Positions 25,020 through 33,208 of a stretch of 41,401 bases of DNA are shown piece by piece. The DNA is taken from NCBI GenBank assembly GCA_949296705.1, contig CASFOW010000037.1, forward strand, positions 1-41,401, given 5' to 3'. Origin of the DNA: an uncultured bacterium (GTDB lineage: Bacteria > Bacillota_I > Bacilli_A > RF39 > UBA660). Position numbers and translations under genes: made by a program. Within the stretch, counting starts at the first letter, position 1, and the number at the start of each line of letters is the position of its first letter. Under the pieces are notes generated by a model. It made no database searches. It saw nothing but the letters and a program-made list of their open reading frames with translations, and had not been told where the DNA came from.

Positions 25020-26612
25020 TTATTCTATTGGCGCATAGGTAGTAGCTAGGCATTCTGCGATATAAATGCCATCCATTGCAGCAGTTGTGATTCCACCGGC
25101 ATAGCCTGCTCCTTCTCCACAAGGATAGATACCTTCTATAGAAGAATTTCCCGTCAAACTATCGCGATTTATCCTTACCGGAGAAGAAGTTCTACTTTCG
25201 ATTCCCGCTAGAATCATATCATTACAAGCAAATCCTTTTATTTTGCGATCAAAAATACTTATACCTTCTTTTATGGCTTCATTAATCGCATCTGGAAAAA
25301 GGAAATTCAAATTCGCAAACTGATATTGTCCTTTCATGATTGGAGTAATAATACCTAGCTCTTTAGTCTTTTTATTTTCTAAATAATCCTTCCATAATTG
25401 AATTGGAATCTTTCCGTTTCCTAATTGATAAGCCTTTTCTTCTAATCGCCGTTGAAATTCGATACCCGCTAGTGGATCATGGCCAAAATCATCTGGGGTA
25501 ACTCCCGTAACTATCGCACTATTGGCATTTTCCGTATCTCTTTTATGATTACTCATTCCGTTTACTACTAACCGTTTATCTTCGCTAGATGCATTAACAA
25601 CATACCCACCTGGACACATACAAAAGGTATAGACACTACGATTTTTTGACGTTGTTGCGGTTAATTTATAACTAGCTGGCGGAAGAGAAGTAATTTCTTT
25701 TCCATATTGCGCTACATCAATCATCTTTTGAGGGTGCTCTACCCGTAAGCCAATCGCAAATGGTTTAGCCTCCATTTCTAGTTGGTGATGATATAACATT
25801 TGAAAGGTATCTCTAGCACTATGCCCAGTCGCTAAGATCAAATGACTACAAGGAATTATTGTTTGGAGATTTACTTCGATTGCCTGAAGAACATGGTTTG
25901 AAACAACGATATCCGTTAATTTAGAACGATATTGAATTTCTCCACCCATAGCGATAATTTTATTTCGCATATTGGTCATTACTGTCCGTAGTAAATCTGT
26001 TCCAATATGAGGATTTTTTTCATATAAAATTTCTGCTGGAGCGCCACAAGAGACAAGGATTTCAAATACTTTTTGACCCCGTCCCAATTTATCTTTTACT
26101 AAGGTATTCAGTTTTCCATCCGAAAAAGTTCCAGCTCCTCCTTCGCCAAATTGGACATTACATTCTGGATCAAGAAATCCTTCCCTCCAAAACTTTTCTA
26201 CTACCCCTACTCTTGTTTCAATTTTATCTCCTCGTTCAATGATTAAAGGTGAATAATGATGTTCAGCCAATAAATAGGCGCAAAATAAACCAGCTGGCCC
26301 ACTTCCCACAATAATGGGACGAGTCTTTAACTTTTTCTTTCCCGATAAAGGAAATTGATACTTTTTATCAGGACTTAGAAAAAATTGATTAGACGAATAC
26401 TGATGTAGAACATTCTTTTCCTTTACCACTTTAACATCTACTTCGTACACATAATGTAGATTGCTTTTATCTCTAGCATCTAACGATTTTTTTACGATAG
26501 AAATCTTTTGAATATCCTTATCCGTAAGACGGTACTTCTTTTTTAATTGTCTTTTTATTCCTGATATTTCCTCTTCTTGTAGTGGTACTTTTATCTCTCT
26601 TATTCTAATCAT
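25020..26612 (-). CDS. FAD-dependent dehydrogenase of the COG2509 type
   Basis: 530 aa. An N-terminal domain of about 90 residues (MIRIREIKVPL, ending before RPIIVGSGPAGLF) is followed by the FAD-binding Rossmann motif VGSGPAGLFCAYLLAE (about 101-116) and ERGDKIETR. VQFGEGGAGTFSDGKLNT and the C-terminal GIYPCGEGAGYAGGITTAAMDG are the signature of this family, found widely but with unknown substrate. It overlaps the end of the upstream FAD gene by 4 bp (ATGA), so the two flavoproteins are coupled and may share a pathway. Confidence 0.92.
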   Translation of the reverse strand: MIRIREIKVPLQEEEISGIKRQLKKKYRLTDKDIQKISIVKKSLDARDKSNLHYVYEVDVKVVKEKNVLHQYSSNQFFLSPDKKYQFPLSGKKKLKTRPIIVGSGPAGLFCAYLLAEHHYSPLIIERGDKIETRVGVVEKFWREGFLDPECNVQFGEGGAGTFSDGKLNTLVKDKLGRGQKVFEILVSCGAPAEILYEKNPHIGTDLLRTVMTNMRNKIIAMGGEIQYRSKLTDIVVSNHVLQAIEVNLQTIIPCSHLILATGHSARDTFQMLYHHQLEMEAKPFAIGLRVEHPQKMIDVAQYGKEITSLPPASYKLTATTSKNRSVYTFCMCPGGYVVNASSEDKRLVVNGMSNHKRDTENANSAIVTGVTPDDFGHDPLAGIEFQRRLEEKAYQLGNGKIPIQLWKDYLENKKTKELGIITPIMKGQYQFANLNFLFPDAINEAIKEGISIFDRKIKGFACNDMILAGIESRTSSPVRINRDSLTGNSSIEGIYPCGEGAGYAGGITTAAMDGIYIAECLATTYAPIE

Positions 26613-27838
26613 TGATCATTCCCTACTTTCTTTCCTACTAGTATTCCAGATAAAAAAGCAAACCCTAAATTATAGCCACCGCAGTCTCCATTGACATCGA
26701 GGATTTCTCCAGCAAAATATAAATCTTTTTGCTTTTTTGACTCTAAGCTATCAAGATTTACTTCAGTTAAGGCTACCCCACCACTACATACTTGAGCTTG
26801 ATCAAAAGAATTCGTACCTATTATTTCTATGGTGTGACAAAATAAGAAGCGACTAACTGTATCTTGTTCTTGCTGATGAAGAGTGTGCCATTTCTTTTTG
26901 AAGTCCACTTTATAATGATTAAATAAAACGTGAACTAACTTATAGGGTAATATCGTCTCTAGTAATTCTTCTAATGTTCGGTTTGGAAAAAGACAAGCAC
27001 GGTTTTCTAAATACATCCTTACTTCTTGTTTAGTAAAAAGCCAAGGAAGAAAATGAATCGCCACTTCAACCTTATCTCCTGCTGCTAAACTTCGGGCTAG
27101 TTTACTACTAATATTTAAGGTACATATTCCACTAATTCCATATTCCGTTAATTGTAATTCTCCACTTTCTTCTTGAATTACCTTGCCATTTACCAAAGCC
27201 TCAAGCCGAACATCGCAACGAATTCCTTTCCAGTCTTTTAAATCGTTTTCTTTCATTTTTAATTGAACTAGTGCAGGCATTACCGGAACAATATAATGAC
27301 CAAATGCTTCAGCTAGTTTATAACCAATTCCATCTGAACCTGTTTTGGGATAAGTCATTGAACCAGTCGTGATAATTAAAGTATCTCCTGTTAGCTTTTC
27401 TTTTTTAGGATTAACCATAAATTGATTATTCTGATAGACTACTTCTTCCACCAATAGATTAGTTAGAAAATTCACTCCTTGTTCTTTAGCACTTAAATAA
27501 AGAGACTCTACTACACTAGATGCTTGATTAGAAAAAGGATAGTAATAACCATTCTTGATTCGGGGTATAATACCAATAGAAGCAAAAAAATCAACTACTG
27601 CTTGTTGTCTAGTACTAGTAATTAACTCAGGAAGTAATTCTTCTGTAGTTGAATGATAGTGAGTAATTGCCTGATCTTGATTCCAATAATTACATTTACC
27701 ATTTCCTGTTAATAGAAGTTTTTTTAACGGTCGATCATTTCTTTCTAAAACCCAAACTTCATGATTATTTTTCCTTAACGTTATTGCTGCAGTTAACCCA
27801 GCAACTCCCCCACCAATAATTAGTACTTTTTTCTTCAT
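26609..27838 (-). CDS. HI0933/BaiN-like FAD-binding oxidoreductase
   Basis: 409 aa. The dinucleotide motif IIGGGVAGLTAAITLRKNN is at residues 6-24 and ERNDRPLKKLLLTGNGKCN is the family hallmark. GGVALTEVNLDSLESK and GEILDVNGDCGGYNLGFAFLSG form the C-terminal FAD contact. Members include 'aminoacetone oxidase' and BaiN annotations, but the true substrate is uncertain. First gene of a two-gene unit. Confidence 0.93.
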   Translation of the reverse strand: MKKKVLIIGGGVAGLTAAITLRKNNHEVWVLERNDRPLKKLLLTGNGKCNYWNQDQAITHYHSTTEELLPELITSTRQQAVVDFFASIGIIPRIKNGYYYPFSNQASSVVESLYLSAKEQGVNFLTNLLVEEVVYQNNQFMVNPKKEKLTGDTLIITTGSMTYPKTGSDGIGYKLAEAFGHYIVPVMPALVQLKMKENDLKDWKGIRCDVRLEALVNGKVIQEESGELQLTEYGISGICTLNISSKLARSLAAGDKVEVAIHFLPWLFTKQEVRMYLENRACLFPNRTLEELLETILPYKLVHVLFNHYKVDFKKKWHTLHQQEQDTVSRFLFCHTIEIIGTNSFDQAQVCSGGVALTEVNLDSLESKKQKDLYFAGEILDVNGDCGGYNLGFAFLSGILVGKKVGNDQ

Positions 27839-27860
27839 TTAACTCATCCCTTCTTGTTTG

Positions 27861-27869
27861 ATTATACCA
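27861..27869 (-). promoter_or_regulatory. Extended -10 promoter element for the FAD operon
   Basis: On the minus strand TGGTATAAT, the same extended -10 string as upstream of murG, 22 bp before the start codon. No clear -35. Confidence 0.45.
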
Positions 27870-28038
27870 TATTCTTCTCTTTCTTACTTACCTTTTTCGT
27901 TATCCTATTGGCTTTTAATAAGAATTAAACTCTAACGTATAAAGAATAGAAACTATCATATACTGAAATAGGAGCTTATGGAGTGTAAAATTTTGTATAA
28001 TTTTTTAATATTCAAAAACGATTATTTTGTTTATGTAG

Positions 28039-28044
28039 TATAAT
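28039..28044 (+). promoter_or_regulatory. -10 element upstream of mraY
   Basis: TATAAT 26 bp before the mraY ATG. The -35 region has no good match, so only the -10 is called. The ribosome site is AGGAGTG. Confidence 0.35.
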
Positions 28045-28070
28045 TAATTATCAGAAATAGGAGTGATACT

Positions 28071-29051
28071 ATGTTAATATTAACCAAATCCATGTTCGCA
28101 ATCATGATTGGTTTTTTGGGCGCCGTAATTCTCGGCTTATTCTTAGTACCCGCTTTGAAGCGATGGAAAGTAGGACAACGAATTAGTGTTTTTGTCGGAG
28201 AGAGTCATCGTAAAAAAGAAGGCACACCGACGATGGGTGGTTTTATTTTTATCATTCCGACACTCCTTGCTACTTTGTTTTTGCTAGCAACCGATCGGAT
28301 GAGTTATACTTCTAATTTAGGGATTGTATTAGTTGTCTTTATTGGTTATGCGATTATCGGTTTTCTAGATGACTACTTAAGTATTAAGAGAAAGGGTAAT
28401 GAAGGACTGACGGAGTTTCAAAAACTAGTTGCTCAAATTATTATTGCCTTAATCTTTTTCTATATGTATATGAAAAATGGTGGTCAAACTGCTCTGGTGG
28501 TTTCTACTTTAGGCATTCATATCGAGATGGGTTGGGTATATGGGTTATTTATTCTTTTCATCTTGGTAGGTGCTTCTAATGCGGTCAATCTAGCGGATGG
28601 GCTAGACGGACTGGCGGGTGGCTTATCAGCAATTGCTTTTATCGCTTTCAGTTTAATTAGTATGGTAGTTGGTTTTGAAGATATGGGAATTTTTACTTTT
28701 ATCTTGACTGGTGCTCTACTAGGTTTTTTGGTTTATAATACTCATCCTGCTAAAATATTTATGGGAGATACTGGAAGCTTGGCATTAGGCGGTGTGATGG
28801 GAGCGATTGCTATTTTAACGCACCGTGAACTTACTTTAGCAGTTGTAGCTGGCGTGTTTATTGCTGAAACATTAGCGGACATCCTACAGGTATTTTGGAT
28901 TACCGTGTTTAAGAAAAAATTATTCTTGATGGCGCCCCTTCACCACCACTTTGAAAAACTTGGTTGGGAAGAAAGAGATATCGTTAAACTATTTTGGGTA
29001 ATCGGATTAATTCTTGCGATGGCCGGAATATTCTTCGGTGTTTGGTTATAA
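28071..29051 (+). CDS. mraY: Phospho-MurNAc-pentapeptide transferase
   Basis: Makes lipid I from UDP-MurNAc-pentapeptide and undecaprenyl phosphate. 326 aa with ten hydrophobic segments. Conserved sites: [21 protein letters not shown] with the Asp-Asp pair, [27 protein letters not shown] and the histidine motif [12 protein letters not shown]. The product is the substrate of MurG in this same window. ftsW follows after 21 bp. murD, which often sits between the two genes, is absent. Confidence 0.98.
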   Translation: MLILTKSMFAIMIGFLGAVILGLFLVPALKRWKVGQRISVFVGESHRKKEGTPTMGGFIFIIPTLLATLFLLATDRMSYTSNLGIVLVVFIGYAIIGFLDDYLSIKRKGNEGLTEFQKLVAQIIIALIFFYMYMKNGGQTALVVSTLGIHIEMGWVYGLFILFILVGASNAVNLADGLDGLAGGLSAIAFIAFSLISMVVGFEDMGIFTFILTGALLGFLVYNTHPAKIFMGDTGSLALGGVMGAIAILTHRELTLAVVAGVFIAETLADILQVFWITVFKKKLFLMAPLHHHFEKLGWEERDIVKLFWVIGLILAMAGIFFGVWL

Positions 29052-29072
29052 ATAAAGGAGATTCGTGATAAA

Positions 29073-30164
29073 ATGAAGAAAAAACGTTTTGATTTTGTTC
29101 TTTTTATCGCTATATTACTTCTAATATTATTTGGACTTATAATGATCTATTCTGCTTCTTCTATTTGGGCAGAATATAAGTTTCACGATAGTTTTAAATA
29201 CGTGAAACAACAGGCATTATTTATCGGAATAGGCATCTTTCTACTGATTACAGTATCAAAAATTGATTATATGTTCTACTATAAAAAGACAAATCCAATC
29301 TTACTGGTTTGTCTTTTTCTATTAGTGCTTGTCCTAATTCCGGGAATTGGGAGCGTTAGAAATGGAAGCCAGAGTTGGTTTGGAATTGGTTCGTTTGGAA
29401 TACAACCTAGTGAATTTGCGAAATTAGGCTTAATTATCTTTACTGCTAAATATCTTGCCGATAATCAAAAATATTTACGAGATTTTAAGAAGGGGGTCAT
29501 TCCTATTCTTCTCGTATTATTTCTCGTATTTGGTCTTATCATGTTACAACCCGATTTTGGAACCGGAATGATTATCATCGTTAGTATCTTAGCTATGTTA
29601 TTTGTAGCTGGGGTTAATATGAAATTCTTTTTAGGGCTTGGTGCGGTTGGAGTAGTTGGAATTGTTGCTTTAATTGCGATTGCCCCTTATCGAATGGACC
29701 GAATCACTTCATTTTTAAATCCGTGGAGTGATCCTTTAGGAAGCGGATTTCAAATTATTCAAAGTCTATATGCAATAGGACCAGGTGGATTATTGGGGCA
29801 AGGATTCCTTAATTCTAGACAAAAACAATTCTATTTACCAGAACCACAAACGGACTTTATTTTTTCTATTATCAGTGAAGAATTTGGCGTTTTAGGGGTT
29901 ATTATTGTAGCGGGATTATTTCTTACCGTCTTATGGCGAGGTATCGACATTGCCCTAAAGACCGAAAACCCATTTGGAAAATATTTGGCCTTTGGCATGG
30001 TATTTCAAATCATGATTCAAACGGTAATGAATCTGATGGTAGTTATTGGACTAATTCCTGTTACCGGTGTTACTCTTCCCTTCTTATCTTATGGAGGTAG
30101 TAGCTTATTGATCAGCTTGATTAGTATTGGAATACTGTTGAATATTTCTAGAAAAGGAAATTAG
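29073..30164 (+). CDS. ftsW: FtsW-type SEDS glycosyltransferase
   Basis: Polymerises lipid II at the septum with its partner PBP. 363 aa, ten hydrophobic segments. IMIYSASSIWA at the start, FGIQPSEFAKLGLIIF, the catalytic-region LQPDFGTGMIII, and TDFIFSIISEEFGVLG with GGSSLL near the end. The position after mraY and the length favour FtsW over RodA, but the two are hard to separate by eye. AAAGGAG precedes the ATG. The last ~33 codons exist a second time at 31311-31409, so the 3' end may have been replaced by the incoming island. Confidence 0.95.
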   Translation: MKKKRFDFVLFIAILLLILFGLIMIYSASSIWAEYKFHDSFKYVKQQALFIGIGIFLLITVSKIDYMFYYKKTNPILLVCLFLLVLVLIPGIGSVRNGSQSWFGIGSFGIQPSEFAKLGLIIFTAKYLADNQKYLRDFKKGVIPILLVLFLVFGLIMLQPDFGTGMIIIVSILAMLFVAGVNMKFFLGLGAVGVVGIVALIAIAPYRMDRITSFLNPWSDPLGSGFQIIQSLYAIGPGGLLGQGFLNSRQKQFYLPEPQTDFIFSIISEEFGVLGVIIVAGLFLTVLWRGIDIALKTENPFGKYLAFGMVFQIMIQTVMNLMVVIGLIPVTGVTLPFLSYGGSSLLISLISIGILLNISRKGN

Positions 30165-30171
30165 TGTACTT

Positions 30172-30321
30172 ATGAATGAAGAAAAGTTTTATCCCAAAAA
30201 AATAGGAAGCTTTATAATCAATTGTTTAGTACAATTTTGTTCACTATACCTACCAGAGATATTAACTAATTTAATAAAACTTTTTACCGATTCTTATTTT
30301 ATTGATAAGCACTCACATTAG
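30172..30321 (+). CDS. Possible 49-aa small protein
   Basis: The ORF starts ATG at 30172 and ends TAG at 30319-30321, with a short hydrophobic stretch (FIINCLVQFCSLYLPEI). The only ribosome-like site (AAAAGGA) is about 14 nt upstream inside the ftsW end. It may be a small membrane peptide or chance. Low support. Confidence 0.25.
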   Translation: MNEEKFYPKKIGSFIINCLVQFCSLYLPEILTNLIKLFTDSYFIDKHSH

Positions 30322-30400
30322 TTTTTTTAACTATCAAAATTAAATAAATCAGTAAGTACGCCAAAAAGTAGTACACAATATTATATTGTAATACACTATA

Positions 30401-30429
30401 TTGACAACGGTGTAAAGTTTCTATATAAT
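30401..30429 (+). promoter_or_regulatory. Consensus promoter of the toxin-antitoxin operon
   Basis: -35 TTGACA (30401-30406), 17-bp spacer, -10 TATAAT (30424-30429): a full consensus match. GGAGG lies 6 nt before the antitoxin ATG at 30453. Confidence 0.9.
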
Positions 30430-30441
30430 TAGTATAGAAAC
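30417..30441. promoter_or_regulatory. Inverted-repeat operator over the -10
   Basis: GTTTCTATA (30417-30425) and TATAGAAAC (30433-30441) form a perfect 9-bp inverted repeat with a 7-bp centre, overlapping the -10. This is the expected site for autoregulation by a RelB-type antitoxin. A second palindrome, CAATAT-T-ATATTG, lies at about 30376-30388. Confidence 0.75.
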
Positions 30442-30452
30442 GGAGGAATAAT

Positions 30453-30728
30453 ATGGAGACATTAAATTTAAGTGTTCGCGTTGATGCAAACGATAAGAAA
30501 TGCTTTGAACAATTTTGCAATAATGTTGGTATGAATGTATCAACTGCAATTAATATGTTCATCAAAGCCGTTTTAAGAGAACAAAAATTACCATTTGAAG
30601 TACGCGCCAAAACTTTTGATGACACGGCTTATGAAAAATTACAAGAAGCAGAATTAGAAATGAGTAATACTTCTAAAAGATATTCTAAAGAAGAAATTTT
30701 AGATAGTATGAATAAGAACATAGGGTAA
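30453..30728 (+). CDS. RelB/DinJ family antitoxin
   Basis: 91 aa. The N-terminal ribbon-helix-helix reads TLNLSVRVDANDKKCFEQFC-type, then VGMNVSTAINMFIKAVLREQKLPFEV, which matches the RelB/DinJ pattern (MSTAINMFIKxxxxxxKIPF). The C-terminal 30 residues, which would wrap the toxin, are charged and helical. It should bind the operator over its own promoter and neutralise the RelE-like product encoded directly downstream; the stop and the next ATG are adjacent. Confidence 0.92.
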   Translation: METLNLSVRVDANDKKCFEQFCNNVGMNVSTAINMFIKAVLREQKLPFEVRAKTFDDTAYEKLQEAELEMSNTSKRYSKEEILDSMNKNIG

Positions 30729-31047
30729 ATGGCTATATATAAAATAGAGTTCTTGCCTATTGCTAAAAAAGATATTGATAATATTATTTATTACATATCG
30801 TATAACTTGAAGAATATAACAGCATCAAGAAAATTGCGAGATTTATTTCTAAATAGTTTAGATTATATTACGGAATTTCCTTATGGGAATTCTATATACA
30901 AGTTTAAAAAAGCATTAAAATATGAATATAGAAGTTATAGAGTTAAAAATTTCCTTATATTTTTATACTATAAATGAAAAGAAAAAATTAATTACTATTG
31001 TAAGAGTACTATATCAAAAAATGGATATTAGTAATAGTTTAGAATAA
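30729..31047 (+). pseudogene. RelE/ParE-type toxin, interrupted by a frameshift
   Basis: Reads from ATG 30729 (IEFLPIAKKDIDNIIYYIS, then LKYEYRSYRVKNFLIF) and stops early at 30977. In the next frame the missing end continues: YTINEKKKLITIVRVLYQK up to TAA 31047, the normal RelE C-terminal strand and helix. The shift maps to a run of five T at 30960-30964; four T would restore the full ~105-aa protein. It may be a real inactivation, a slippage switch, or a base-calling error. If the toxin is dead, the antitoxin alone remains. Confidence 0.85.
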
Positions 31048-31074
31048 ATGCTAGAGATTAATCCTCTAGTTTTT
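31048..31074 (+). terminator. Terminator of the toxin-antitoxin operon
   Basis: CTAGAG (31051-31056) pairs with CTCTAG (31064-31069), 7-nt loop, followed by five T, just after the restored toxin stop codon. Confidence 0.8.
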
Positions 31075-31310
31075 CCTTATACTATTATGTTAGTTTAGGT
31101 ATTACCCAAATCATTAAATATCAAAAAAACAATTTTTATAAAGGAATGGATTAATAAAGAAATATATCATTCATATAGAAATAGATACTGATAATATTGG
31201 CATCTATTTTTTACGATTCAATCATAGAAACAGTTATAAAATTATGTTATATTTATTGTTCAGTAATTAGATAATATAACCTACACAAAATAAGTTGTAC
31301 GAGAAAAGTT
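31075..31310. other. Spacer between the toxin-antitoxin unit and the ftsW fragment
   Basis: AT-rich, stop-dense, without a supported ORF, RNA or clear promoter. Confidence 0.5.
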
Positions 31311-31409
31311 ATGGGTGTTACTCTTTCCTTCTTATCTTATGGAGGCAGTAGCTTATTGATTAGTTTGATTAGTATTGGGATACTTTTAAATATTTCTAGG
31401 CGTCATTAA
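31311..31409 (+). pseudogene. Displaced copy of the ftsW 3' end
   Basis: From about 31313 the DNA repeats the end of ftsW (30066-30164 region) with about 8-10 changes over ~85 bp, nearly all silent: it still reads GVTLSFLSYGGSSLLISLI and on to LNISRRH, stop. The intact ftsW ends LNISRKGN. The fragment has no start or upstream gene part, so it is not a gene. Most likely it is the original ftsW tail, left behind when an island carrying its own tail was inserted. Confidence 0.9.
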
Positions 31410-31419
31410 GCAAAAAAAT

Positions 31420-31450
31420 AAACAGGTGGTTCAAAAGAAATTACCTGTTT
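31420..31450 (-). terminator. Terminator of HTH copy A
   Basis: AAACAGGT (31420-31427) pairs with ACCTGTTT (31443-31450), followed on the minus strand by TATTTTTTT. The same hairpin is present at copy B. Confidence 0.7.
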
Positions 31451-31726
31451 AATTCTTTTTTTCTTTCGGCAATTCTTGTAAAATTCGTAGTATGCTCTTT
31501 ATTAAATTTTACTAAATCCTGAAGATGCGCTTTTTTTATCATAGCGATTTATATTTTGAATAAACTTATCAATAGTAGATGAGTTCACCTCCACTTTATT
31601 ATTTTCTATTGATTTAAACAAGATAAAGTTGTACCCAATATTTCTGCAAATTTCTCTTGTGATAAGTTATACTTCTTTCGATAATATTTTAAATTGATCG
31701 CTAGTGTTTCACATAAATTATTGATC
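31449..31726 (-). pseudogene. Dead copy of the HTH regulator gene
   Basis: Homologous to the intact gene at 33206-33484. Damage seen: the ATG is lost (ATGAAC became an AATAAT-type string, leaving only GGAGGTGATC and no good start), one base is deleted in the Asn-Gln codons after LSCLNQ, giving a stop, and six bases are missing near the C-terminal His-Leu-Gln region. The residues of the helix-turn-helix (QEKFAEILGTTLS) are still readable. It lies divergent from the transglutaminase-like gene, as the intact copy lies divergent from the 321-aa gene. Confidence 0.88.
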
Positions 31727-31816
31727 ACCTCCCTATTAAATAATTAAATCAAGTTTTTAGTTTAGCGAAAGTAAAGTCTTTATTATCGAAATTTGAACAA
31801 CGATCAATGACTAATT

Positions 31817-31845
31817 TTGACAACTTCTATTAGCTGTGTTATAAT
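31817..31845 (+). promoter_or_regulatory. Consensus promoter of the transglutaminase-like gene
   Basis: -35 TTGACA (31817-31822), 17-bp spacer, -10 TATAAT (31840-31845). GCTGT and ACAGC flank the -10 as a small inverted repeat. The leader to the ATG is about 80 nt. Confidence 0.85.
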
Positions 31846-31932
31846 CTACAGCATTTGTGAAACAATTTGTTACATGCACAGCTATAATTCTATTGTATAT
31901 ACGATATGATTTCCTAGGGGGGGAAAATTAAT

Positions 31933-33012
31933 ATGGACAAATATAATCATATAATTAATAAAGGTATTTTAGATATTCGGGTAATTGCACCACTTCCACC
32001 AAGACATAATGGCATACAAAGTTCTATTCCGCCACTTCCGCCAAGACAGGAGGTGTATTTTAAAATATCCTTTGATAATTTTGCAAAATATTTAAGTGAG
32101 ATAAGAAATGTTAGTATTCACTCTATACCAGTAATAGCTACTATTTATGATGAGGGTATAATATCTTGTGATGAAGATGTATCATTAAGACTAGCTTTTT
32201 TAAAAAGTATTCAAAACTTAAAAATTAAAGAGATTAAATTTAAATTGTCCGAATCCACTTTTCCTTTATATAACACTATAATGGACAGAATAAATTGGAA
32301 ACACGATAACGTATCGTTTTTAGAAATGACAGTTGATAGATATCCAAATGAAGTTAAAGATTTAAGACTTGAAAAAGCAAGGGGAAAAATACTATTACCA
32401 GAAGAAAAACTCTTATGGCAAAGTGATTATACTTTATGTAGGCTAAAAGATAGAATAAAGCCGAAAGTTTTGGAAGAAACAGATAAATTAAAATATGTAG
32501 TCAGACATTATGTCGATGGTTTAGAAAGGCAGTATGACTTTGATAAACTAACAGATTTTGATAAAGTATGGTTAACCTATCATTTTATTCGTGATAGAGA
32601 TAAATTAAATATAAGCTTTGCCCACGAGCAAACATTTATTGGAGCAGATGGCTTACAACACTTGAAGCGCTCTGAAGAAAATTGGGAATCTAAACCGTAT
32701 GGAACATACGTAAGAAGAAAAGGTGTTTGTGAAGGACAAGCAAGATTATTTAGAATTTTATTAAATAATTGGGATATGCAAGTAGATGCAATTACTTTAA
32801 ATGGTATGTCCCCTATGGGTCCTCACTGTTGGTTAGGCGCTGTTATTAACAATAAACTTTATTACTGTTGTACTACTCAATCTAAGTTATTTGATAAAAC
32901 GAAATTCAAACCAGATGGTGCTGAATATTATCCCAAAATATATCAAACATCCTTTTTAGATAATGAAGATAAAAAAAATATAGAAAGACACATTAAATCC
33001 TTAAGAAGATGA
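31933..33012 (+). CDS. Transglutaminase-like protein with a proline-rich N-terminus
   Basis: 359 aa, no signal peptide or membrane segment. Residues 19-38 hold APLPPR and PPLPPR, 14 residues apart; the second is an exact PxxPxR. The C-terminal third is a transglutaminase/protease-like core: RRKGVCEGQA with Cys266, and MGPHCWLGAVINNKLYY with His298. The third residue of the usual triad (Asp in YxxDPT) is replaced, since the strand reads YYCCTTQSK, so activity is uncertain; Asp321 could stand in. Residues 60-200 match nothing I know. The ribosome site is a run of seven G. It lies between two HTH copies. Confidence 0.8.
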   Translation: MDKYNHIINKGILDIRVIAPLPPRHNGIQSSIPPLPPRQEVYFKISFDNFAKYLSEIRNVSIHSIPVIATIYDEGIISCDEDVSLRLAFLKSIQNLKIKEIKFKLSESTFPLYNTIMDRINWKHDNVSFLEMTVDRYPNEVKDLRLEKARGKILLPEEKLLWQSDYTLCRLKDRIKPKVLEETDKLKYVVRHYVDGLERQYDFDKLTDFDKVWLTYHFIRDRDKLNISFAHEQTFIGADGLQHLKRSEENWESKPYGTYVRRKGVCEGQARLFRILLNNWDMQVDAITLNGMSPMGPHCWLGAVINNKLYYCCTTQSKLFDKTKFKPDGAEYYPKIYQTSFLDNEDKKNIERHIKSLRR

Positions 33013-33061
33013 TATAAGAGTTTATAATATAAATATTCGTATAGCTAGTGAATAAAGTATT

Positions 33062-33128
33062 CTTGTTACTTATATTAGCATTTTAATAATATAACTAATA
33101 ACGATATAAATAATATCTTTGTAACAAG
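33062..33128. repeat. Large inverted repeat after the transglutaminase-like gene
   Basis: CTTGTTAC (33062-33069) pairs with GTAACAAG (33121-33128); inside, TTATATTA and TAATATAA also pair. It may end the cargo transcript, though there is no T-run. Confidence 0.5.
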
Positions 33129-33170
33129 TATTGAGATACCGTTAAATATTACTAAGTGACATTAAATAGA

Positions 33171-33208
33171 AAAAATAAACAGGTAGTTTAAAATTAATTG
33201 CCTGTTTA
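33171..33208 (-). terminator. Terminator of the intact HTH gene
   Basis: TAAACAGG (33176-33183) pairs with CCTGTTTA (33201-33208); on the minus strand a TTTTT run follows. The stop codon is in the stem. Confidence 0.7.

Larger units (their letters stand above)
31404..31781. repeat. Direct repeat copy A (HTH module)
   Basis: About 375 bp, repeated in the same orientation at 33160-33544, covering a terminator hairpin, the HTH gene and about 55 bp of its upstream region. Copies differ by scattered substitutions and small indels. Copy A begins at the very end of the displaced ftsW tail (CATTAAG). Confidence 0.9.

Noticed and set aside
30299-30625. 108-codon minus-strand ORF over the antitoxin
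   Set aside because: It is a shadow of the RelB/DinJ-type gene, whose promoter, operator and ribosome site are all on the plus strand.
30957-30980. Programmed frameshift in the toxin
   Set aside because: There is no slippery heptamer with a downstream structure, and RelE-type genes are not known to use one; a T5 indel is simpler.
31311-31409. Small gene coding for a 32-aa membrane peptide
   Set aside because: The sequence is the end of ftsW with mostly silent changes and no ribosome site, so it is a fragment.
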